Shown here piece after piece: positions 16,367-24,587 of a stretch of DNA of 32,770 nt. The translations under genes and the position numbers were made by a program. Origin of the DNA: Klebsormidium nitens (taxonomy: Eukaryota > Streptophyta > Klebsormidiophyceae > Klebsormidiales > Klebsormidiaceae). The stretch covers positions 1-32,770 of the forward strand of contig DF237736.1 in the NCBI GenBank assembly GCA_000708835.1. Reading direction: 5' to 3'. How positions within the stretch are numbered: position 1 is the first letter of the stretch; every line of letters begins with the position of its first letter. The notes under the pieces are model-generated. The model was not told the DNA's origin. It searched no databases and saw only the letters and a list, made by a program, of their open reading frames with translations.

Positions 16367-16695
16367 CTGCAGCGATCATGGGCTCAAAGTCAGGTAGGAA
16401 GAATAAAGCAATAACCTCGAGCAGGATCAACATGGGAAATTCAAGTTGGAAGCAAACCACATGTGCGCATCTTGTACTAGAAGAAGTCGTTGTAAGTAGT
16501 GAACATGGGCAGCTGCAAACAGTACGCAAGGACTAAAATAGGACATGGAAATGCGAGCGTGCGCAGACATGTACAAGTTTGAGGACACCTGAGCAACTTG
16601 CGGCTTTCCTATTTTGCACGAACATGTGTGTGACCTGAGCAGCGCTCTTGATCAAGTTGTACTGTTAAGCAACATACGAAGTTTCAAGTGCTTAC
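16367..16695 (-). other. Last intron of the transposase gene
   Basis: Bounded by a CAGCGG/GTAAGC-type donor at 16695-16694 and an ATCGCTGCAG acceptor before 16366; phases agree (1 to 1). No other feature seen. Confidence 0.55.
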
Positions 16696-19600
16696 CAGCG
16701 GCATGCATGCTCTTGAGCCACTGCTCCTCCAGCATGGACTCCACAATGGCGGCTTCTTGATCCAAAACCTCGGGTTCCGGATCTCCCCCTTCTCGAGACA
16801 CCGCTGTCTGCATCTCCACGGAGGCCGCATGGACCCCAAACCGCTCTTGAGTGGGAGGGGCTGGCCGCCACTCGGGGCAAGGGTTAGGCCAACCCATGGC
16901 AGCGCAAGTTGCTTGCATCTCCTCTAGAAGCCAGTGGTCGAACATCCCCCAGTCTTTTGCACCCTTGCTGCTCACGGCGCACTCGTAGTTCTACCGGTAG
17001 TTAAATAGAGCGATGAGGGCCCCAGCCAGCTCGGGGGAATAGTTGCCTCCCCCCAACAACGCGTTTAGGTGGCGGTGGTACCCCTCAAGAGAAGAGCAAC
17101 CACGAATTCCGATGTACGGCGGCATCGCATCGGGGGCGCTGACCAGGATGTACATCGCGTCAACACGGAGCGGATCTGCATCAAGCAAACAACTTCACAT
17201 GCTCAACGACCAGGTCCAACTTAGAAGAGTGTGACTGTTTCCGAGATTTTTGTCCAACCCTTTGAGGACACGTTGTTGTCATAAACTCAGGACGTCACTG
17301 ATAAGCACGCTTCAAGTTGCTTCAAAGTGGACAAGAAGAAGCTAAGGGAGCAATTCATACCAGCTAGCTTCCTGCCGCCATCAATATAGAAGAACATCAA
17401 AACATTGCAGTTATACCCTGGACTGTAAGAAGCTCAGGAAGCACTTCATTTGTAGTTCCCACCCGGCACTTTTTAGGCACGATTTCGACAAAGCACTTGG
17501 TAAACAAAATGTCAACAAAGTAAGGCTTACTCACCGCTCAAACAACCCTCCTGCATGAGCTGTACTTGCCGCTCATGAGCAGCCCGGACCTCCTCCATGA
17601 TGAGTGGGTCCTGGTTGATGCCACAAATTGACGGGAGGTACTTGGCCACCACCGGTTCTACCCCTGCCACCAGCTCCTCCGGCTGGGGGATGATGTGCCG
17701 GCAACGTGCGCGCCAGTAGCTCTGAGGTTTCGCATCGACCTCTGCCCGGGTAAGCTTGCGTCTTCCTGCCCCCCCGCAAGAAGGAAAGCTCGCAGCGCCT
17801 GCTTGTCTCGTTGATGGAGCTTGAACATCGCTGCCGCATAGTCTCGGCAAAAGTCGGCTGCAAAGCAAAACAAAGTCGGTCACCGAAAAATCCCTAAGAT
17901 AAGCTTCAATAGATCTCGGCGCAACAACAAAGTTGGATTGCCCTTTGGAACTGCAGCCATGGTGCGCTAAAACCTCTGACGCGGCACTCGGTATTTACAA
18001 ACAATCTGTCAAGAGTCACATCTCGTCCTACTGTTTGCAGACATGACGCAAGTCGCAAAGGAAGACTCCAGCCCAGTTCTTACAGACCTGTAACAAAGCA
18101 GTTTCGCAAGGTAAAATCCTCACCTTTGCTCGTGTGCGCGTCAGGAATGAGTTCGAAGATGCGACGCAGAACGTGAGTGGCATCCTCCAAGACCTTGGAC
18201 AAGCTAGGAATGGCCTTGAGCAGCTGATTGGCCACACAGCGTGAGTTGTCCACCCACATGAACTCCGGCGGCTGACCAGAAAAGAAATGTCAAGATGTCA
18301 GGATGTCAGGAAACATCAGAATGTATCAGGTGCAGGTCTCGAGAAAACGTGCACGGCCATTAGTATGCAAATTGCGCACATAGTCTGAGATATGAGAGCT
18401 AAGAAAACGAGTGCGCATGTGCGATGTTACAAGCTAGAGTCACAATTCACCAAAAGCAGTCAAGATTCCAGCGGCCATACAACGATGCAATGTATACAGA
18501 GAAACACAGGGATATGATGAAGCCTTACCTGGAAACCGAGCTCGTCGTAGCGCTTCAGAACATCTGAGAGGCCACATGCGTACTGGTCGAACGACGTGTC
18601 ACCCACAGCCCACTGTCCAACGATCTGTGACCACTCATTCATTATGGAGTAAACAGCGGCAAAGTCCTTCCGTCCATCAGCAGAGCGGATACGGGAGGCC
18701 GCCTGAAAGGTGTGATCGCCCCGCCAGTAGATGCCATCCACCGCAGCAAGGTGGCGACTAATGAACTCCATACGTGAGTTCAGAGAAGCTAGAATGACGC
18801 CTGCATGACACATGGAAGGACCGAGCTATGTCAAATGAGTGTAGCTTTGATGCTCTGAGGCAAGGCCGGAAACAATGATCACATTGTACAATCATGCAGT
18901 TGTACAAGCTTCTCTGAATGGTTTGAGTTATCTGAACCAAACAACCACAGCACTGTAGTTTAAATGGCAAGCCTACTGCAATATGCTTATTGCCTGATCA
19001 ATATGATAGCTCTTTATGCTCTTCAAGCTGCAAGAACTTCGGCCCTGATGGCCTGGCAATGTTGCAAATCTGCTGCCACCAAGAAGGTAACGTGCAGAAA
19101 CAATTGATCATCAACAGATTAGGCAATTTTGAAGTCTTCAACGTTGACAACCCCAGCGTTCAAAGTGATCCAACGCATTCACAGATCTGCTGCGCAAGAT
19201 GCAAACCCTGTGCAGCATGCCTACAGTGGAGCAACCATCCTGATAAGGTTGCCATTTGTGTGTTAACAAGAGAATGGAAAGTTACCTGGGCAACCCTCTC
19301 CCGGCTTCTTGCCCTCTCCACACCTGAAGACCTTGCTGTAGAGAAAAGCAGGCGCGTTCGCACTGCAAACTCTCCTCATCTTCTCATGGGTCCAGCTGTC
19401 AGAACAGACTTTATCAATCTTCCCACACTTGGGGCAGTAGATGAAGGGGACCAGCTCCCCAAAGAAAAATTGCCAATGAACGAAGTACACTACTTTGCCA
19501 GCCAGATCATTGGAAGTGATTTGGGTGCAAACTATCTTGGCCCCTGCTAGCCTGCACAGCATTTGGATACTCTCGCTTCATGCTGGGCCACTACCTAGGG

Positions 19601-20153
19601 TCAGGAGCCTGATCTTTTGAGGGGCCCTTTCTTTGGATCTATTTTAGGGATCACCCAAGGGGGGAGTGATTTCTTGTCCTTCCAGTCTGGAGGTGGTGCC
19701 ACCTGGCTGTGACACCATTTTACTAGATCCCCTGCACAGACTTCATCCTCTTTTCTTGGATCATAACTTGCAGTGCTGACGGAGGCTCCTGCAGCAGCTC
19801 CACCCGGGCCAGACGCCATGGTGCGGTTGGTACCTGTCAGAGCAGGTGCCAAGCCCTCTAGCTCAGTATTCGAAAGCTTGCCTTGAACTTCTGAGCAAAG
19901 CCTCTTCAAAAGAGAGACGAGTCCCAACTTCAAGACTCTTGAGGTAGCATGCAATACCGTTTGTTGCTCGCCGACTGAGCGGAACGGAACGGACGCAGCA
20001 GCCAATTCGGAGCCTGCTGGTCGCCTTTGCTGTAACCCCCAGCTTCAAGCCGCCTTCTGCAACTGTCAACCCCCCCAGAATGCTGTGTTGGCCGTGGATT
20101 TTGAACCGCTGGATCGTCTGCCAGCTGCAGAGATTCAACGGCAGATTCTTGGT

Positions 20154-20263
20154 CGTTAGTCCGACTTTACGCCGTTCAATCTGACCTCTCGTGCGTCGTT
20201 AGTCCGAGTTGCTGCCTCCAGGATGCACGTTAGTCGGACTTCGAATCTAAAGTCGGACTAACG
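20154..20263. repeat. Cluster of four GTTAGTC(C/G)GA(C/G)TT words, outer pair inverted
   Basis: CGTTAGTCCGACTT at 20154, CGTTAGTCCGAGTT at 20197, CGTTAGTCGGACTT at 20228 and the reverse complement AAAGTCGGACTAACG at 20249-20263. The outermost copies are inverted, so the block could be a very small inverted-repeat element of about 110 bp. It lies about 390-500 bases upstream of the NCA1-like start codon. Confidence 0.75.
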
Positions 20264-20309
20264 AGGCACCAGAACGCAGGATTTGACCCCGGACTGCGGC
20301 CGCTCGCCC

Positions 20310-20440
20310 GTTCGGGGGGCAGCAAACCCCAACTAACCAACTGATTGTTGGCATAAAAGCCGCCAATCTCCGCGCGCCACGTGTCCCCCCGGCCGAGAAA
20401 GCAGGCCTCCTGCCCGAACCGGCCAAGCTGCCCCCCGAAC
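20310..20440 (+). repeat. 105-bp G-box repeat, copy B, flanked by a perfect 14-bp inverted repeat
   Basis: Bases 20322-20426 are identical to copy A. Immediately outside lie GTTCGGGGGGCAGC (20310-20323) and its exact reverse complement GCTGCCCCCCGAAC (20427-20440). Copy A lacks these arms. The core includes CACGTG at about 20378. The block ends about 210 bases upstream of the NCA1-like ATG, so it could supply a G-box to that promoter. Confidence 0.9.
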
Positions 20441-20542
20441 TGGCCTGGGTTAGAGACTTTCCGGGTTACCTTAGGACTAGAGGGGAAAGAAACCAGCCCC
20501 AGCGCCACTTGGTTCACTTCAGAGTTTCAAGCAGGAAGGACG

Positions 20543-20553
20543 TCTTTATATCA
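20543..20553 (+). promoter_or_regulatory. Possible TATA box of the NCA1-like gene
   Basis: TCTTTATATCA lies about 100 bases upstream of the ATG at 20652, a usual distance for a plant TATA box plus leader. Suggestive only. Confidence 0.3.
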
Positions 20554-20651
20554 CAGATTCACACTGGCTGCGCCTGCTTGTAAGAAGCAAATGCTCATAC
20601 TGATACAATGCTATTCCACAACACCATTGCTCATAACATCTCGAAGGTACC

Positions 20652-23191
20652 ATGGCAAAATGTCCATTTGCCTTCACGCCCGGTTCTGAAGCGACTGCTG
20701 CTGCCAATATGAAGGATATCGCAGCTACGAAGTGCCCCTACTTGGTTGAGAACAGGGACAAAATTGTGCATGTAGAAAAGAAGAGTGATGCTGAAGAGAA
20801 GCCAGGTTTTTGCCCCTATGGCTTTGGGGGTGCACCTCAGTGGACGGAGGGGTCTGTCCATATGGCTTCGGACGCACGATTAACGTTTCGGACACGGCCG
20901 ACAGTCTGAGCTCACTTAGTGTAGACGGACACAGCCTGGTTGAAGAGGAGGCCAGGGTTGAGGGCCGGAGTTCTGAGCCAAGGTGTCCGATGGGTTATGA
21001 TTCGGACACCGTCAAAGTCAGGCGCCTGACGTGCCTCGGCTGCAAAACGCTGCTTTTCAACACCGTGCGCATCCTGCCGTGTCGACACCTCTTCTGCAAC
21101 AGCTGTGCCGTCCGGTTGGACGCCTGCGGATTGTGCGGTGGGGAGAAGCAGTCCTTGGAGCAGGACGATGAGACGAGAATGCTGGACCGCAACGTGAGCT
21201 ACTTTATCGAAAAGTATGCTCGACGGAGAAAGAAGGACGCTCAGGGCACCCCCGCGGAAGCACAGGAGGCTAGCGGCCAATCAGAAGGGGGCACCAGTAG
21301 CAGCACCCAGGATCTGTCCCTGGAGCAAGGAGGTCTTCTTTTGCAGCTGGCGATGAGAGTACGTTTCATGACTGAGCACAACTTCCCCAGTAAATATGAT
21401 ACATCTTCTCATTGCCTGCGCCGCTGCTCCTGAGTGAGGGGTCCTGTTGGGGACTGGAAACTGTCAGCTTCTTGAACTTCCGGTCCTATCATCCATGATT
21501 GGGTCCTTGGTGCCAATTTATAGCTGCTGTTCATTCTGTCTGGTCAAAATTCCTAATCGTTGACAAAACTGGTCCTTCCCCCCTGGAATAAGTTGCGTGC
21601 TCACTGTTTAATAGTCAGGCTGAATGACACGGTGGCGTTGCTTGAAGTTGGTTGTAACGTTGGTGCTACATGTGCTCAGCCCCCCAGCAACAGGCGTCTG
21701 ACGTCATCAGCTGGCAGCCTTGGTCGACACAGAGCGCAATGCTTATTAGCGCAGGTACTGAAATTCGTCTGTCTCTGCAGGCTTATAATGGTCGAAATAA
21801 TGAGAGCTCCATCCACTTGCTCAAGCTCTGCGAAGAGGACTTGAGGAGCGCTTTGGCTGAAAGAAGGACCTCAGCCAAAAGTACTCTGTCAGCTTGGTGC
21901 CATAGCAGGCGCACGAGGGGATGTGTATCGGAGCTCGCGAACATGGTTGGAGCTGGTCCAGGAAAAAAATGCAGAGGTCAGTTCCCGAAGTTTGCTCGAA
22001 AGAGCGAAGCTCCCTTATCCTTCCAGAGGACAAGAGGGCCTGGCAAGCCTGAGCATCATTGTTGCCCCTCATGTTTACTTATGCAACTGTTCGTTTGTCT
22101 GTAAGGACAGGTTACTCAAGTGCAACTCCTTCCTGGATTGGCTTTTCAATAGTTAGTGGTTTCCATAGAATTCTTACATTTGATCCGTTGGCCTTCTCGT
22201 CTCTCAGATTGTCCATGATCTGTCGGTTGCATACAACAAGCTGGGCGACCTGCACTACCTAGCCAAGCGACCAGATGAAGCGCGGGAAGAGTACTTGAGG
22301 GCGCGGACAAAGCTGATTCCACAGCATCGCAGGTAGGCAGCTTTCTGTGTTCCGCTGACTGATGTCAAGATCCGAGCAGGACTTGGAAAGCTGTGCTTTG
22401 AAGATGGCAACAGTCTTGGCAGTACAGCAATGATGATTCTAGTTCAGACTTGGATGCGGATGATCCACAACATCAACCGTTCCAGTGTCCCCAGTTTGTC
22501 ACGTGCATTCTTACTTACCAGTGTCTCAGCGGTTCTCGTCCCTCCCTCTTTCCATGCAATGGTGTTAAGTCTCTCGGGAACGCAGGTTGTCTTTGTTGCA
22601 AGTACGCTACTGCTCTACGTTCCCCGTACATTAGGTCATCACCTCTACTCTCAATATCTCCTTCAGGTCCTCGATCTGGTCGTGTCTTACACGAAAGTTG
22701 CTGACCTGGACCGCGCTTCAAAGAAGGACAGAGCAGCAGGGGCGCACTTCCACGAGGCTGCAAAGGTGGCTGCACAGCTGGGGCAGAGACGGGAGGAGTA
22801 CAGTGGGGCCCTCGAGCAGAAGGTAGGCATTTATAGAATGAACACTCTCAGTCCATTCGTTCCACTGAACGAGAGACCGTCAAAAAAGCCCCTCGTGCTT
22901 CTGACGTTGATTATGTTCGTGGACTGGAGCTCTTGCTTATGATGTTATACAAGGGCCCTTGCGATATTGTTGAAGCTTCAATGTTTTCGTCTGCTCAGGT
23001 TTCTGGGTGCAAACTAGTCGACTTTTCACCATCTTTGGCTTCTCGTCTGTAAATCACTGCTGAAGTGGACCTAGTTTATTTTGCAGCGACTGGCCTTGCT
23101 TGCCTTCATTGGAGCACAATTGCAAGGACTCAGGAAAGAATGCCCATTGGGACAAGACGAAGCGTACATTCGTAGAGTTGGCCCGCACTAG
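20652..23191 (+). CDS. NCA1: NCA1-like protein (RING finger plus TPR-like region), two frameshifts in the assembly
   Basis: Plant NCA1 is required for full catalase activity and stress tolerance. Exons: 20652-21358, 21781-21976, 22208-22332, a candidate 16-base microexon 22586-22601, 22667-22822 and 23087-23191 (TAG). About 434 residues, close to Arabidopsis NCA1 (about 405). The N-terminus carries five short Cys-Pro motifs (CPFAF, CPYL, CPYGF twice, CPMGY). A C3HC4 RING follows: C-x2-C-x12-C-x-H-x2-C-x2-C-x6-C-x2-C, including ILPCRHLFCNSC. The rest is helical and TPR-like, with LCQLGAIAGARGD, LSVAYNKLGDLHYL and LDLVVSYTKVADLDRA matching NCA1 in order. Two lesions: one base short in the G5 run 20826-20830, and one extra A in the AAA at 21860-21862. 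Both are homopolymers, so sequencing error is as likely as decay. A 95-base intron from 20830 is a weaker alternative for the first. Confidence 0.85.
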
Positions 23192-23275
23192 ATACCTCGT
23201 TCGTTTTCCTTGTAACAATGCTGCTGCGAATGTTCAATGCCCCTTCACGCCCGATCTTAGGTGCCAAAACGTATC

Positions 23276-23332
23276 AGGCCTAAATTAGTACCCCATCTCT
23301 GGGTCGGGTGAGATGGGGTACTAAGAAGGCCT
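23276..23332. other. Long perfect-stem hairpin just after the NCA1-like stop codon
   Basis: AGGCCT-AAA-TTAGTACCCCATCTC (23276-23299), a ten-base loop TGGGTCGGGT, then GAGATGGGGTACTAA-GA-AGGCCT (23310-23332). The inner 15 base pairs are perfect and the outer AGGCCT pairs after a small bulge. It lies 85 bases past the stop at 23191, so probably in the 3' UTR. It could be an mRNA structure, a miniature transposon or a small-RNA precursor. Confidence 0.8.
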
Positions 23333-24184
23333 GGATGCATGCCCAATTCAGCAAACGAACAAGCAAACGCTACTCTGAAGACAGGACTACACGTTTTGGC
23401 CGGTTTGGAATTCGACTTGAATTTCTGCAGAAGCAATCTTGTACTCCTGTCCCTAGCTCTACTCTAAGATCATATTGCATGCAGCTAACCCCATTTAGGC
23501 AGGCTATAAAGATCTTGCATATAGGAGTGGGTATATGCGCACGCGTTCATCACTACTTGTGTCACGCACATATGTTGCCCTTAAGCCTATTTGCATGACG
23601 GGGGATCGTGGCGGTCAGTATAAAGCTACGTTGCTAAATTGAGCAGAATGCAAAATTCACATGCATATGACCGGCTATAGTCAAAGCCTGCACTTCATAT
23701 GCCCGCAAGCTTTCAATCGACTATTCGATCTCGAACCTTCTTCGAGCCTCACATGCATGAATATACGTTAGCTTGATAAAGAAAAGGTGATGTCAAGAGG
23801 GAGAAACATTGCAAGGATCCTTTCCCCGCTTTTCAGTGGGGCCATTGCTGATTGATTCTGCGTCTGCAGCTTGATTGCTGCCTTGGACACGACGGCACAC
23901 GCTTCGTATTCGAACCGATGCTAAGTACTCTCAGGTGCGTAATGAGGCTCTGCTAGGAACGGTCTCAGAATTGGAGGCATGCTTCCTCGGTCTCTTTACA
24001 GGGCAGTTTACTTTGCACATATGTTTAGCCGATGCACTAGCTAAAGGAAGCCGCTGCTTCCCCAGCCTAGCCTAGTTGCCAAGAGAACGTACGGTACGCT
24101 CAATCGGGTTTCTCTTTTCACGGCTGTACCTAAGGTGTAAGCAGCTGTGCGAAGTTGATCGTTCATCGGCCAACTCCTGGAAGC
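23333..24184. other. Intergenic, no supported gene
   Basis: Space between two convergent genes (NCA1-like on plus, NTPase gene on minus). Open frames at 23308-23598 and 23875-24075 lack motifs and splice context. Confidence 0.4.
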
Positions 24185-24373
24185 CTATTCCTCGCTTTTC
24201 GGTTGTCCGTCTCTCAAACGTTCACCATAGATGCTCTTTGATTGTCCATCCAGTAGTATTTTTTCCAAGTCAGCAGCTATTGCTGCCCGCCGCTCAGGAG
24301 TCATTAACACGCCTTTGTTCGATAACAACCGAGTCGTCTCAGAAAGGTACGCTTCGAACTCCTCAGAAGTCAT
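24185..24373 (-). CDS. Possible alternative last exon of the NTPase-nuclease gene
   Basis: A coding-like exon begins with ATG directly after a good acceptor (TATGCTGCGCAG) and runs 62 codons to TAG. It reads MTSEEFEAYLSETTRLLSNK, then LMTPERRAAIAADLEKILLD, a charged helical segment. Its phase (0) equals that of exon 8 of the neighbouring gene (ends 24722), so splicing 24722 to 24373 would replace the 28-residue end encoded at 24674-24588 and give a 957-residue protein. Alternatively it lies in a 3' UTR or belongs to another gene. Confidence 0.4.
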   Translation of the reverse strand: MTSEEFEAYLSETTRLLSNKGVLMTPERRAAIAADLEKILLDGQSKSIYGERLRDGQPKSEE

Positions 24374-24587
24374 CTGCGCAGCATACAAGGGGTATAGTCA
24401 GAAAACCAGAGATGGATGATTAGGGAATAACGAGAAGAGAAGCAGGCTGCCTTGAAAGTTGAAAATAGCAGTCTAGAACCATGTAGAGCAGGTCAAGGTG
24501 TCTAGCTTTCAAGATCAAGTCCGTACAGAGTCGGGAAAGTACAGCTGCTGAGCAACTTACGAAGTACGAGTTCGCAATTTTGTACAG

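Larger units (their letters stand above)
16143..19819 (-). pseudogene. DDE-type transposase gene with zinc ribbon, multi-exon, two lesions
   Basis: Exons read on the minus strand: start candidate ATG 19819 (MASGPGGAAAG..., with PPPDWKDKKSLPPWVIPKID), zinc ribbon exon ending 19286 (YCPKCGKIDKVCSD ... VFRCGEG), probable 19220-19152, then firm exons 18800-18529, 18271-18124, 17857-17535, 17175-16696 and 16366-16143. The firm junctions are GT-AG and in phase. A likely DDE triad is visible: Asp in YWRGDHTF (18717-18715), Asp in MWVDNSRC (18250-18248) and Glu in SSLEGYHRHL (17086-17084). This combination of zinc ribbon plus RNase-H-like core resembles eukaryotic transposases of the DUF6729 kind (from memory). 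Two lesions: one base missing at the C7 run 17769-17775, and an in-frame TAG at 16991-16993 where FNYR-W-N is expected. The tail is Pro/Ala-rich. The junctions between 19560 and 18801 are unresolved. Confidence 0.6.

Noticed and set aside
18990-19550. Longest plus-strand frame in its area, 186 codons
   Set aside because: It starts with TTG, has no recognised motif, and is antisense to the zinc-ribbon exon (CPKCG ... RCGEG) of the transposase gene, which has splice signals. Treated as a shadow.
20830-20924. A 95-base intron as the explanation for the first NCA1 frame break
   Set aside because: Phase would fit, but the donor is poor and the skipped segment encodes another CPYGFG motif in the downstream frame, which looks like real coding sequence.
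20912-21280. Minus-strand frame of 122 codons
   Set aside because: Antisense to exon 1 of the NCA1-like gene, which carries a complete RING signature.
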